A stretch of 64,000 bases of DNA from an uncultured Lachnospiraceae bacterium (GTDB taxonomy: Bacteria > Bacillota > Clostridia > Lachnospirales > Lachnospiraceae): contig CAKQXY010000002.1 of NCBI GenBank assembly GCA_934292725.1, forward strand, positions 101,867 to 165,866. The letters run 5' to 3'. The notes under the pieces were generated by a model, which saw nothing but the letters and a program-made list of their open reading frames with translations, made no database searches and was not told where the DNA came from. Positions 49,260 to 58,043 of the stretch are shown here, piece by piece. A program made the position numbers and the translations under genes. How positions within the stretch are numbered: position 1 is the stretch's first letter; each line of letters begins with the position of its first letter.

Positions 49260-50020
49260 AAGGCACTGATAAAGGTTCTTCTGTGGATCGGCACAGGTCC
49301 TTTTTTCTTTAACGTTTCAATATGAGCTGCACTTCCATATCCCTTATTATCCGAAAAGCCATATCCCGGATAAATTCGATCGTACTCGCGCATGATACGG
49401 TCTCTCGTCACCTTTGCGATAATACTGGCAGCTGCAATCGAATAACATTTTGCATCTCCCTTTATAATCGGTGTCTGCGCCACTGTAAGCTTAGGAATAC
49501 GCACTGCATCTGCGAGCACATGACCAAGCGGCAGCGTAAGTTGGCTGACCGCCTCACGCATTGCCTCATATGTTGCCTGCAAAATATTGATTTCATCAAT
49601 TCTTTTTGCATCGACAATTCCTACTCCATAGGATACTGCTTCCTTTAAAATCTGCTCGTAAAGCTGTTCCCTTTTCTTTTCTGAGACCTGCTTTGAGTCA
49701 TTGACATACGGAATTTTCCCATCACGCGGCATAATGACAGCTGCCGCCACAACTGGCCCCGCAAGCGGTCCTCGTCCGGCCTCGTCAATTCCGCAGTATA
49801 TTGTGCTGCCTGCAATCTCACGTTCAAAGTCGATCATCCCCTGAACACGCTCAAGCTCCTTTTTTTCCTTTTCCAAGCGCTTCATAGCCTTTTCTGCAAG
49901 AAGCTGCACACTTTTTCTTGGATCTGTACGCAGACTGCTGCAAAGTGCAATCAGCGCCTCTTCGCTGCAATTTTGAAGTTCCTGCGTAATCGCAGCAACT
50001 GACTTTTGTTTCCCATCCAT
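49238..50020 (-). CDS. rnhB: Ribonuclease HII
   Basis: 260 residues. The catalytic motif YCGIDEAGRGPLAGPVVAAA (Asp, Glu), NDSKQVSEKKREQLYE, the HVLADA region and AKVTRDRIMREYD all fit RNase HII. An N-terminal extension of about 65 residues is typical of the Firmicute type. It removes ribonucleotides and RNA from DNA hybrids. Confidence 0.96.
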   Translation of the reverse strand: MDGKQKSVAAITQELQNCSEEALIALCSSLRTDPRKSVQLLAEKAMKRLEKEKKELERVQGMIDFEREIAGSTIYCGIDEAGRGPLAGPVVAAAVIMPRDGKIPYVNDSKQVSEKKREQLYEQILKEAVSYGVGIVDAKRIDEINILQATYEAMREAVSQLTLPLGHVLADAVRIPKLTVAQTPIIKGDAKCYSIAAASIIAKVTRDRIMREYDRIYPGYGFSDNKGYGSAAHIETLKKKGPVPIHRRTFISAFWQGEQD

Positions 50021-50076
50021 GTTCTTTATCCTGTCTTATCCTTCGTTTTTTTGCAGCAAAACATTGTTCTGACTGC

Positions 50077-50943
50077 TTATGCCTGTTTAGGCACCTCAAG
50101 CGAAACCTTTCCAATGCGGCCGCTTCTAAAGTCATCAGTAATCTGCGCGGACACCTTATCAAAATCAGTCTCTGCACCCCTCTTTAAACAGCCTCTTTGT
50201 CTGGCAATATTTTCCATCCAAAGTACTATCTCGTTATCGCGCTCATCATCTGGCTGCGGCACTGCCCCGTAGCGCGCTTCAAACAGCTGCTTGTAATTAA
50301 TCTGTCCGTATGCAAGCAAATGGTAGGCAATTTCCTGCATATTAAGTACTTCATCGCTGATTGAACCAACACAGGCAAGCTTCATTCCAATTGCTTCATC
50401 ATCAAACTTAGGCCACAGAATACCTGGCGTATCAAGAAGCTCAAGCTGTTTGTCGATCTTGATCCACTGGTTTCCACGCGTAACACCTGGCTTATTTCCT
50501 GTCTTTGCAGCTGTCTTTCCTGCAAGCGAATTAATAAATGTAGATTTTCCTACATTAGGAATGCCAACAACCATCGCACGGATCGGGCGATTTAAAATCC
50601 CCTTGCGGCGATCACGCTCAATCTTTTCCTGACATGCAATTTTCACACCATCAACGACAGCTTTTTTGAAATTTGTTTTTCTTGCATCAAGACGAATTGG
50701 TGTGATGCCCTTCTTTCTAAAATAATCCATCCAGGCAAGTGTCGCCTGATCATCTGCCAAATCTGCCTTGTTCAAAAAAATCATTCTTGCTTTTCCAGCT
50801 GCAAGTTTATCAATATCGGGATTTCGTCCTGCCAAAGGTGCTCTGGCATCTGTTAGTTCCATAACAAGATCGACTAATTTCAGATCCTCCTGCATAGCAC
50901 GGCGTGCCTTTGTCATATGTCCCGGATACCACTGTATCTGCAT
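50077..50943 (-). CDS. rbgA: Ribosome biogenesis GTPase RbgA (YlqF)
   Basis: Circularly permuted GTPase of 288 residues: MQIQWYPGHMTKARRAMQED at the start, G4 FLNKADLADD, then G1 VGIPNVGKSTFINSLAG and G3 LLDTPGILWPKFD. It assembles the late 50S subunit. It lies upstream of rnhB, the usual order. Confidence 0.96.
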   Translation of the reverse strand: MQIQWYPGHMTKARRAMQEDLKLVDLVMELTDARAPLAGRNPDIDKLAAGKARMIFLNKADLADDQATLAWMDYFRKKGITPIRLDARKTNFKKAVVDGVKIACQEKIERDRRKGILNRPIRAMVVGIPNVGKSTFINSLAGKTAAKTGNKPGVTRGNQWIKIDKQLELLDTPGILWPKFDDEAIGMKLACVGSISDEVLNMQEIAYHLLAYGQINYKQLFEARYGAVPQPDDERDNEIVLWMENIARQRGCLKRGAETDFDKVSAQITDDFRSGRIGKVSLEVPKQA

Positions 50944-51027
50944 AGTTTCTCAAACCTTTCTTTTTTTCTGAACAGCTTCGCTGTTTTCAGTATAACTCAT
51001 TTTACTGTTTGCGGTCAATCCAATTCT

Positions 51028-51585
51028 CTATAAAAGGTGGAATGAAAGAAATGACTCTCCTGCAAACCAAACCCTTCCCACAATCTGATCCTTTGATACC
51101 ATACCAATATCTGCTGATCTGCTGTCTTCACTATAAACCGCATTATCTCCCAAAACAAAATATTCGTTTTCTCCAACTGTCAGTTCATCTGAAGCTGTTC
51201 CTGCATTGATCAGATCCTTACTATATTCATTCGCCTGCTCACACAAAGTTCCATTTATATAAATCATTCCTTCTTTAATGCTGATGCGATCACCTGGACA
51301 TGCAATGATACGCTTGATTTGAAGTTCATCACTGCCTTTGATCTGAAATGCAATTACATCAAACTGCTTCGGTGAAACAAAACGATACTGTATTTTATTT
51401 AGTAACAGCAGACTTTTTTCTGCGGCTGCCGGTTCCATAGAATGGCCCTTCATCTGCATTGGAAATGCCAAAAACAGATAAACAAACAGCGCCAGTATAA
51501 CTAGAAGCGCTGTATTTGCCAATCCGCTCACAATACGCCACGGCAGGCTCTTTTTCTTTTGTTTTCCCAACGATACTGCTTTCAT
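51028..51585 (-). CDS. lepB: Signal peptidase I
   Basis: 185 residues. One N-terminal membrane helix (VSGLANTALLVILALFVYLF) precedes the catalytic Ser in MKGHSMEPAA and the catalytic Lys in LQIKRIIACPGDRISIKEG, then YFVLGDNAVYSEDSRSADIG. It removes signal peptides outside the membrane. It stands between rplS and rbgA, as in many Clostridia. Confidence 0.95.
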   Translation of the reverse strand: MKAVSLGKQKKKSLPWRIVSGLANTALLVILALFVYLFLAFPMQMKGHSMEPAAAEKSLLLLNKIQYRFVSPKQFDVIAFQIKGSDELQIKRIIACPGDRISIKEGMIYINGTLCEQANEYSKDLINAGTASDELTVGENEYFVLGDNAVYSEDSRSADIGMVSKDQIVGRVWFAGESFLSFHLL

Positions 51586-51697
51586 CTATCTGTACCTCTA
51601 TTTAATCCCAAACAAGATCTGACTGACCGTCTCTCGTAAAGTCAAAAAGGAGAGGTCATACATATTGTATAGGCCCCTCCTTTGTATCGGTTCGTTA

Positions 51698-52045
51698 TTA
51701 CTTTACGATTTCCTTAACCTTAGCGCTCTTTCCTACTCTCTGTCTTAAGTAGTTCAGCTTTGCTCTGCGTACCTTACCCTTGCGTACAACTTCGATTCTC
51801 TCTACTGCTGGAGAGTGTACCGGCCAGGTCTTCTCTACACCAACACCGTTGGATGACTTTCTTACAGTGAAGGTCTCACGGATTCCGCCGTTCTGTCTCT
51901 TTAAAACAGTACCCTCGAACATCTGGATTCTTTCCTTCTCACCCTCGCGGATCTTAGCGTATACTCTTACGGTATCGCCTACGTTAAACTGATCAACATG
52001 CTCCTTTAACTGAGCCTTCTCAATGCTTTCAATAATGCCACTCAT
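51698..52045 (-). CDS. rplS: Ribosomal protein L19
   Basis: 115 residues starting MSGIIESIEKAQLKEHVDQF; the ATG at 52045 has AAGGAGGCACACT upstream, whereas an earlier in-frame ATG has none. Diagnostic segments: GDTVRVYAKIREGEKERIQM, FEGTVLKRQNGGIRETFTVR and SPAVERIEVVRKGKVRRAKL. Confidence 0.97.
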   Translation of the reverse strand: MSGIIESIEKAQLKEHVDQFNVGDTVRVYAKIREGEKERIQMFEGTVLKRQNGGIRETFTVRKSSNGVGVEKTWPVHSPAVERIEVVRKGKVRRAKLNYLRQRVGKSAKVKEIVK

Positions 52046-52124
52046 AGTGTGCCTCCTTATACTAATACGGATGTTCATAATACACGCAGTAACAGCGGAC
52101 CATCTCTAAAATCACAACAGAAAT

Positions 52125-52153
52125 ACTTTATCATATTGCCCACAAAAAAGCAA
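52125..52153 (-). promoter_or_regulatory. rplS promoter
   Basis: Leftward TTGCTT (52148-52153), 17-base spacer, TAAAGT (52125-52130). Upstream lie two copies of a T-rich segment (TGTTTTTTCTTTTTTT). Confidence 0.6.
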
Positions 52154-52209
52154 GCTGTTTTTTCTTTTTTTCGCATGTTTTTTCTTTTTTTGCAGATACT
52201 GTCCATAAG

Positions 52210-52268
52210 CTTTTATCTGGAATGAATTGAAATGCCATTTTTTTCGGTAATCTGTATCCAGATAAAAG
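52210..52268 (+). promoter_or_regulatory. Inverted repeat upstream of the DUF1540-like gene
   Basis: CTTTTATCTGGA (52210-52221) and TCCAGATAAAAG (52257-52268) are perfect 12-base arms 35 bases apart, ending 32 bases before the ATG. Either a leader stem-loop or paired operator sites. Confidence 0.5.
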
Positions 52269-52299
52269 TCTTACACAAATTTATAAGGAGATTTCTATT

Positions 52300-52620
52300 A
52301 TGACAAATTGTACCTGTACCGTTACAGAATGTAAGCATAATGACGATCACTGCTGCTGCAAATCAGAAATTCTTGTTAATGCAGACTCAAAGAATGACTG
52401 TTCCTGCGGCTGCACATGCTGCGCAAGCTTTGATCAAAAAACTTTCGATTCTTTTAAAAACAGCACACAGACACCAGATCCTGCTTTAAAGATTGGCTGC
52501 AATGCTGTTCAGTGTATCCACAATGAGAATCATTTATGTCAGGCTGAATCAGTCGCAATCAATGGAACAAATGCACAATCAGGCAATCATACAGAATGTG
52601 CAACGTTTCAGGCCAGATAA
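52300..52620 (+). CDS. DUF1540-type cysteine-rich protein, two repeats (106 aa)
   Basis: Two Cys-rich units are visible: CTVTECKHNDDHCCCKSEIL near the N-terminus and IGCNAVQCIHNENHLCQAES in the C-terminal half, both ending in C-x-S/T-F (CASF; CATF). DUF1540 proteins are small clostridial proteins expected to bind metal through these cysteines. A TAAGGAGA site precedes the ATG. Monocistronic, convergent with the zinc transporter operon, with a shared terminator between them. Confidence 0.85.
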   Translation: MTNCTCTVTECKHNDDHCCCKSEILVNADSKNDCSCGCTCCASFDQKTFDSFKNSTQTPDPALKIGCNAVQCIHNENHLCQAESVAINGTNAQSGNHTECATFQAR

Positions 52621-52637
52621 TTACAAACACACATGAT

Positions 52638-52662
52638 AAGGGCGCTTCGGCGCCTTTTATTA
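52638..52662. terminator. Bidirectional terminator between DUF1540-like gene and znuB
   Basis: AAGGGCGC and GGCGCCTT around a TTC(G) loop, followed by TTTTATTATTTT on the plus strand. It overlaps the stop of the transporter gene. Confidence 0.75.
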
Positions 52663-53475
52663 TTTTCCACGAATTTTTTGGATTGCAGTCACAATCAAGA
52701 GTACACAAAGATTTACAAGCACAATGCTCGCACCAGTCGGCGTGGAAAGTAAAAATGAAATCACCAGACCAAGTAAAAAGTCTATTACTGCAGTAATTGC
52801 TGCTGCAATAATAACACCGCTAAAGCTTCTTTGAAGACGCATCGCTATAAGCGCTGGAAAAATAATAAGGCTTGAAATCAGCATTGCTCCCATCATACGC
52901 ATGCCAAGGGTGATCGTCACTGCTGTAAGGACAGACAAAAGTGCATTGAAACGGCCAACAGGAATACCTGATGCCTTTGAAAAGTTCTCATCAAATGTAA
53001 TAGAAAAAATACGGCTATAAAATAAAATAAACAGTGCCAAAACAATAACACATAAAATTATGCTGATCATGACATCCTGCTCGTTCATAACAAGAATACT
53101 TCCAAACATGTAGCTTGAAACATCTGTGTTGATACCAGTTGTCAGAGCTGTGACCGTGATACCTATTGCAAGTGCTGATGAAGATACTACTGCAATGGCC
53201 GCATCATTTTTCATATGCGCATTCTCACGAATCCTAAGCAGACAAAAGGAGGCAATAATGACAATCGGGATAGAAATCCAAAGCGGAGATACACCCAGCG
53301 CAACTGCAACTGACAAGGCTCCAAATGACACATGGGACAGACCATCTCCAATCATAGAATAATGTTTAAGCACAAGGCATACGCCAAGAAGCGCCGCACA
53401 AAGCGACACAAGCACACCTACTATCAGTGCTCTTTGAATAAATGGATATTGAAACATCGTAATAATCAGATTCAT
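52660..53475 (-). CDS. znuB: Zinc-type ABC transporter permease
   Basis: 271 residues with about eight membrane segments (LIVGVLVSLCAALLGVCLVL, LIIFPALIAMRLQ and others) and the family motif HYSMIGDGLSHVSFGALSVA. It is an ABC-3 type permease for zinc or manganese. It overlaps znuC by four bases. The His-rich loop of the binding protein favours zinc. Confidence 0.93.
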   Translation of the reverse strand: MNLIITMFQYPFIQRALIVGVLVSLCAALLGVCLVLKHYSMIGDGLSHVSFGALSVAVALGVSPLWISIPIVIIASFCLLRIRENAHMKNDAAIAVVSSSALAIGITVTALTTGINTDVSSYMFGSILVMNEQDVMISIILCVIVLALFILFYSRIFSITFDENFSKASGIPVGRFNALLSVLTAVTITLGMRMMGAMLISSLIIFPALIAMRLQRSFSGVIIAAAITAVIDFLLGLVISFLLSTPTGASIVLVNLCVLLIVTAIQKIRGK

Positions 53476-54191
53476 TTTTCTTCTTCCTCTCTGAAAGCTG
53501 TTCCAAGCATACGCTTTCCCTCTTCACTTGCACAGTACTCTCTGCGCGTTCCAAAAAAGTATCCCTGCGGACCAATATGAAGAACTTTATCTGCATATGG
53601 AAGTGCTCCGGCAATATCATGTGTTACCATGACAATAGCCGTATGCTCTTTTTTGTTAAGCTTTTCCAAAATCTCATACAGTTCACGCGTAACTGCCGGA
53701 TCAAGTCCAGTGACTGGCTCATCTAAAATCAAAAGGCTTTCCGTTGCACAAAGCGCTCTTGCAATCAGCACGCGCTGCTGCTGACCTCCTGATAATGCAC
53801 CAAATGATCTTGATGCCAAATTTTCAAGTTCAAGATGACGCATCTGCCTTCTTGCCTTTTCCTTATCTTCTTTTGAATAGAAAAAACGGCCCTTTCTTGT
53901 ACTTAGACAGCCTGATAAAATTACCTCCCAGACAGTTGCCGGGAAATCTTTTTGTGAGCTTGTCTGCTGCGGCAAATATCCAATTACATGGTTTGAAATT
54001 TCCTTTCCATAATTTACCTCACCGCTTCCTGCCGGAATCAGACCTAGTAAACCCTTTATCAATGTGGATTTTCCAGAGCCATTTTCTCCTACCACACAAA
54101 CATACTCACCTTCCTGAACCTGAAATGACAGATCTTTAATGACCTGCTGGTTTTCGTATCCAAATGATACTTTTTTACATTCAAACAGCAT
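53472..54191 (-). CDS. znuC: Zinc-type ABC transporter ATP-binding protein
   Basis: 239 residues. Walker A GENGSGKSTLIKGLLGL, the Q-loop GYLPQQTSSQ, the signature ALSGGQQQRVLIARAL, Walker B LLILDEPVTGLD and the H-loop VMVTHD are all present. It powers import with the permease and binding protein of the same operon. Confidence 0.95.
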   Translation of the reverse strand: MLFECKKVSFGYENQQVIKDLSFQVQEGEYVCVVGENGSGKSTLIKGLLGLIPAGSGEVNYGKEISNHVIGYLPQQTSSQKDFPATVWEVILSGCLSTRKGRFFYSKEDKEKARRQMRHLELENLASRSFGALSGGQQQRVLIARALCATESLLILDEPVTGLDPAVTRELYEILEKLNKKEHTAIVMVTHDIAGALPYADKVLHIGPQGYFFGTRREYCASEEGKRMLGTAFREEEEK

Positions 54192-54192
54192 T

Positions 54193-55260
54193 TTACTGTA
54201 ATCCTTTCTTTAAATTTTCTGCATTTTGTCTCATTAGTTCCACATAGGTCACACCTTCCTGCAGCTGCTTTGAAGTCACAGTATGGCATGAATGAAGTTC
54301 TAATATCTCAACGCCTGTTGCTTCCTGTATCATCTGAGCTGTCTTTGTATTTCCCATCTCCACATGATATATTGCTTTTATATTTTCAGATTGTATCTCT
54401 TCTATTAAAGAGGCAATGACTCTAGCTGACGGCTCCGTATCTCCGGCACAGCCAGCAAATGCTGCATCATAGTCCAAACCAAATTCCTGTGTAAAATATA
54501 AAAACGGGAATCGATCAGCAAATAGAATTTTCTTCACACGGGCTTTGTCTACAATTTCTTCTATTTCAGACTGCACATCCGCAATCTGTTCGCGGTAGGC
54601 TGCTGCATTATCGTGAAACTGTTTCTCGTGCTCAGGATCTGCTTCGCAAAAAACCTCCTCAATAGCAGATACAAGAAGCTGCGCATTTTCAAGTGAAGTC
54701 CATATATGCTCATCATATTCATCATGATGATGCTCCTCTTCTTCGTCATGATCATGTTCCTCTTCTTCATCATGATCATGCTCCTCTTCTTCGTCATGGT
54801 CTTCGTCTTCATCGTGGTCATGTGAGTGACCTGTTGTTTTCATACTTTTTGAATGCGCCTCTTCGAGCAGATCTACTGTCTCTATTCCCTGAAAGGTGAT
54901 TCCATGGCTGCGCGGAACTGCTTCTAACACCTCTTCTACCCAAGTTTCCATCTCACCGCCATTGTAAAGAAAAATATCAGCCGACTGAAGCGCAAGAAGA
55001 TCCTGTGCTGTAGGCTCAAAGCTGTGACTGTCGCGTCCAGGCGGCAGCAGCAGTGTCACATCCAAATATTCTCCTCCAATTGCTCTGGCAAAATCATAAT
55101 AGGGAAATACCGTTGCGACAACTGAAATTTTATGTGATGCTTCTGATGAATCATCTGCATTTACATCTGTAGTTTTTATTTTATTACAACCAGCAGCCAT
55201 AGATACTGCCACAATCAAAACAGCCAATATCCATTTGCATTTACCTGTTAATTTTCGCAT
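54193..55260 (-). CDS. znuA: Zinc-binding lipoprotein of the ABC transporter, His-rich loop
   Basis: 355 residues. A lipoprotein signal (ILAVLIVAVSMAAGCNKI, lipobox A-A-G-C) is followed by a ZnuA-type cluster A-I fold: SVVATVFPYYDFARAIGG, PPGRDSHSFEPTAQDLL (His ligand), EYDEHIWTSLENAQ and the C-terminal LHSCHTVTS. Residues of about 145-185 are a run of His, Asp and Glu built from repeated HDHDEEEE units, characteristic of zinc-specific binding proteins. First gene of the transporter operon. Confidence 0.93.
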   Translation of the reverse strand: MRKLTGKCKWILAVLIVAVSMAAGCNKIKTTDVNADDSSEASHKISVVATVFPYYDFARAIGGEYLDVTLLLPPGRDSHSFEPTAQDLLALQSADIFLYNGGEMETWVEEVLEAVPRSHGITFQGIETVDLLEEAHSKSMKTTGHSHDHDEDEDHDEEEEHDHDEEEEHDHDEEEEHHHDEYDEHIWTSLENAQLLVSAIEEVFCEADPEHEKQFHDNAAAYREQIADVQSEIEEIVDKARVKKILFADRFPFLYFTQEFGLDYDAAFAGCAGDTEPSARVIASLIEEIQSENIKAIYHVEMGNTKTAQMIQEATGVEILELHSCHTVTSKQLQEGVTYVELMRQNAENLKKGLQ

Positions 55261-55310
55261 TTTGTTTTCCTTCCATATATAATATACGTATCATCAGCAT
55301 AATTCGATGT

Positions 55311-55326
55311 TTAAATAATTATTTAA
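55311..55326. promoter_or_regulatory. 16-bp perfect palindrome upstream of znuA
   Basis: TTAAATAATTATTTAA, 51 bases upstream of the znuA start. It is a possible Zur/Fur-family site by position and A+T-rich symmetry, but it does not match a consensus I am sure of. Confidence 0.4.
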
Positions 55327-55342
55327 TTTCCCAAACACGCAG

Positions 55343-55370
55343 CAAGGCCGCCGTTTTCACGGCAGCCTTG
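55343..55370. terminator. Hairpin between guaB and znuA
   Basis: GCAAGGC-x-GCCG and CGGC-x-GCCTTGT pair around a short T-rich loop. The following T-rich stretch lies on the plus side only, so its role for the leftward genes is uncertain. Confidence 0.45.
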
Positions 55371-55398
55371 TGTATGTTTTCTTCTTTTTTTATGAATT

Positions 55399-55565
55399 GA
55401 TACTTACGAATTGCTCCGTTGCTACGCAACTCTCGCAATTCTAAAAACATTCGGATTCGCTGATTTTCCTTGAAAATCGCTGCATCCTCATGTTTTAACA
55501 GGTCTCAAGGTCACAAGCCTCTTCATGCAAGCATGATCAGCTTGTGACTTTTCGACCCTAGTATC
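55399..55565. repeat. Dispersed intergenic repeat, copy B
   Basis: 167 bases bounded by GATAC and GTATC. It shares the ordered blocks CTCTCGCAAT, AAAAACATTCG, CTCAT, CCTCTT-x-ATGCAAGCA and GACCCTAGTATC with the element at 16974-17144, and differs elsewhere by substitutions and small gaps. It fills the gap downstream of guaB. Confidence 0.7.
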
Positions 55566-55572
55566 ACTCAGT

Positions 55573-57030
55573 TTATAAGCTTACGCTGCTGTAGTTTGGT
55601 GCCTCTTTGGTGATCTGAATATCATGCGGATGACTTTCCTTTAAGGAAGCGGCACTGATCTTAACGAACTTGCCAGTCTCCTGCAGTGTCTTGATATCCT
55701 TTGCACCACAGTAACCCATACCAGAACGAATACCACCAACTAACTGGAAGATGGTATCTTCTACTGTTCCCTTGTATGCAACACGTCCTTCTACACCTTC
55801 CGGAACAAGCTTCTTTGCCTCTGTCTGGAAGTAACGATCCTTAGAACCATTCTCCATAGCAGCGATGGAACCCATTCCACGGTAAACCTTATACTTTCTT
55901 CCCTGATACAGCTCAAACTCGCCCGGTGCCTCGTCACAGCCTGCAAACATACTTCCCATCATGCAGACATTTGCACCTGCAGCTAAAGCCTTTGTCATAT
56001 CACCGGAATACTTGATACCGCCGTCTGCGATAATCGGCACGCCATATGGCTTTGCAGCCTCATAGCAGTCCATAACAGCAGAAACCTGCGGAACACCAAT
56101 ACCTGCAACCACACGTGTGGTACAGATAGAACCTGGTCCAATACCAATCTTAACAGCATCTGCTCCTGCCTCGATCAATGCCTTTGTTGCCTCTCCTGTT
56201 GCTACGTTACCAACGATAACCTGCAGATCTGGATAAGCTGCCTTGATCTCCTTTAAGGTAGTAATGATGTTCTTAGAATGACCATGTGCAGAATCGATTA
56301 CGATACAATCTACCTTTGCATTTACGAGAGCTGTTACACGATCCATAACATTCTTTGTGATACCGACAGCTGCACCACACAGAAGACGTCCCTGCTCGTC
56401 CTTTGCAGACAGCGGATACTTGATCTGCTTCTCAATATCCTTAATGGTGATCAGACCCTTTAAGTTGAAATCATCATCAACGATTGGAAGCTTCTCTACT
56501 CTTGCCTTAGCCAGAATCTTCTTTGCTTCTGCAAGGGTAACACCCTCTTTTGCAGTTACAAGATTCTTGCTTGTCATGACTTCACGAATTTTACGGGAGA
56601 AATCCTCTTCGAACTTTAAATCACGGTTTGTGATAATGCCGACAAGCTTTCTGCCCTCAGTGATCGGCACACCTGAGATACGAAACTTTGCCATTAACGC
56701 ATTGGCATCCTCAAGAGTATGCTCCGGAGAAAGATAAAACGGATCTGTAATAACGCCATACTCAGAACGCTTTACCTTATCAACTTCCTCAGCCTGTGCT
56801 TCAATAGACATGTTCTTGTGGATAATACCGATACCACCCTGACGCGCAATGGCAATTGCCATACGATGCTCTGTAACAGTGTCCATACCAGCACTCATCA
56901 TCGGGATATTTAACTGAATCTTTTTTGTTAAATGCGTTGTTAAATCAATCATGTTAGGAGTTACCTCAGAATACTGAGGAACCAACAGGACATCATCAAA
57001 CGTGATGCCATCACCAATAATCTGACTCAT
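55573..57030 (-). CDS. guaB: IMP dehydrogenase
   Basis: 485 residues. TIM-barrel with FDDVLLVPQYSEVTPNMIDL, two CBS domains (residues 95-210), the catalytic loop GIGPGSICTTRVVAGIGVPQ with its Cys, and the flap region KVYRGMGSIAAMENGSKDRY. It converts IMP to XMP in guanine nucleotide synthesis. No purine riboswitch is visible upstream. Confidence 0.97.
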   Translation of the reverse strand: MSQIIGDGITFDDVLLVPQYSEVTPNMIDLTTHLTKKIQLNIPMMSAGMDTVTEHRMAIAIARQGGIGIIHKNMSIEAQAEEVDKVKRSEYGVITDPFYLSPEHTLEDANALMAKFRISGVPITEGRKLVGIITNRDLKFEEDFSRKIREVMTSKNLVTAKEGVTLAEAKKILAKARVEKLPIVDDDFNLKGLITIKDIEKQIKYPLSAKDEQGRLLCGAAVGITKNVMDRVTALVNAKVDCIVIDSAHGHSKNIITTLKEIKAAYPDLQVIVGNVATGEATKALIEAGADAVKIGIGPGSICTTRVVAGIGVPQVSAVMDCYEAAKPYGVPIIADGGIKYSGDMTKALAAGANVCMMGSMFAGCDEAPGEFELYQGRKYKVYRGMGSIAAMENGSKDRYFQTEAKKLVPEGVEGRVAYKGTVEDTIFQLVGGIRSGMGYCGAKDIKTLQETGKFVKISAASLKESHPHDIQITKEAPNYSSVSL

Positions 57031-57074
57031 GTCTACTATACCTCTCTCTTTGTCATTAAAATGTATTTAAGTTA

Positions 57075-57599
57075 TTAGTTCTTTGCCGTGATATTCTGCT
57101 CAATCATCACCTTTCTCGGTGCTGCACTCTTCATGCATTTGAGAAGATTATCATTTGGCTCGATAACATATACGAACTTGCCATTCTCGTCAGAGTAAGC
57201 AATTCCGTAGGTGTTGGCATCAGCCTTTCCTGATGAAAAGTCTACTACCTTCACCTGATTGTTACCTTTGATGTAATCGAATTCATGTGACTTCATGGAA
57301 GCCATTTTTTCGATTTTCTGGATGTCCAGCTTCTTCATACGCTTGCGTGTGCGCTGTGAAAGAATACGGTCAATTGCCAGCTCATTTGTGACAAATACAT
57401 ATTCATACTCAACATGCAGACGCGCACTTCCAAAGTAAGCTGCTGCGGCAGCGGCTAACAGAGCGACAAATCCAAACGGACTAATCACACTAACATAAAA
57501 CCCAATCAGAAACAGCAAAACGATACCAATATAAAATGGAACCGTAAGCGGAGACTTCTTGCGCTTTACGAGCCACTCGGCATAAATATCATTATTCAT
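57075..57599 (-). CDS. DUF6106-like membrane protein (174 aa)
   Basis: The ATG at 57599 has AAGGAGAGAAGGT upstream and gives MNNDIYAEWLVKRKKSP. Two adjacent membrane helices (about residues 19-60) are followed by a cytoplasmic alpha/beta domain (YEYVFVTNELAIDRILSQRT). It resembles the clostridial DUF6106 family (from memory). A weak promoter, TTTAAA-N16-TATAAT, lies at 57648-57675. Function unknown. Confidence 0.8.
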   Translation of the reverse strand: MNNDIYAEWLVKRKKSPLTVPFYIGIVLLFLIGFYVSVISPFGFVALLAAAAAAYFGSARLHVEYEYVFVTNELAIDRILSQRTRKRMKKLDIQKIEKMASMKSHEFDYIKGNNQVKVVDFSSGKADANTYGIAYSDENGKFVYVIEPNDNLLKCMKSAAPRKVMIEQNITAKN

Positions 57600-57647
57600 A
57601 CCTTCTCTCCTTTCATCCCGCCTTGTGGCATGGAAGATATTTAAATT

Positions 57648-57675
57648 ATTATATATTACTTTGATGGATTTTAAA
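57648..57675 (-). promoter_or_regulatory. Promoter of the DUF6106-like gene
   Basis: Leftward TTTAAA (57670-57675), 16-base spacer, TATAAT (57648-57653), 48 bases before the start codon. Confidence 0.45.
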
Positions 57676-57721
57676 AGACCTTTTTTCAATTTTTTGTTTT
57701 TTTAAGGTATTTTTGTAGAAA

Positions 57722-57882
57722 GATACCGAAGGAATGGGCGGAATCTGTCGATTTGCAGAGCAAAGCGCTGTTTTCGAAAACTATGGGGCGGATTCCACTT
57801 CTCATGCTTGGGCGGTTCCTAAAAAGACAGGGAGTCCCCCGTGCAAGCACGAGTACTCCCTGTCTTTTTGTAATCTGGTATC
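57722..57882. repeat. Dispersed intergenic repeat, copy C, with internal hairpin
   Basis: 161 bases bounded by GATACC and GGTATC, the same ends as copies A and B but with a different interior. Inside, AAAAAGACAGGGAGT (57821-57835) and ACTCCCTGTCTTTTT (57855-57869) form a perfect 15-bp stem that works as a terminator in both directions. Confidence 0.6.
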
Positions 57883-57971
57883 CAGCTCTCCCGCGCTGTC
57901 TCATGCGCAAAATCGCCCTATCGGGCTTACTCGCTGCTTCGCAGCTATTTTGCTTATGAGGCGGCGCTCCT

Positions 57972-58031
57972 TTCTAGCACAACCTTCAGAAAAAACATGC
58001 AAGCATGTTTTATTCTGAACGCGTGCTAGAA
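57972..58031 (-). terminator. Large hairpin downstream of groEL
   Basis: TTCTAGCAC with GTGCTAGAA, TTCAGAA with TTCTGAA, and AAACATGC with GCATGTTT form a nested stem of more than 20 bp, 12 bases beyond the groEL stop. It lacks a T-run on the minus strand, so it may stabilise the mRNA end or act with the structures further on (57894-57970 and 57821-57869). Confidence 0.6.
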
Positions 58032-58043
58032 TGAGCTGTTTTA

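Noticed and set aside
56990..57075. Purine or guanine riboswitch before guaB
   Set aside because: The gap to the next gene is short and shows no conserved purine-aptamer loops.
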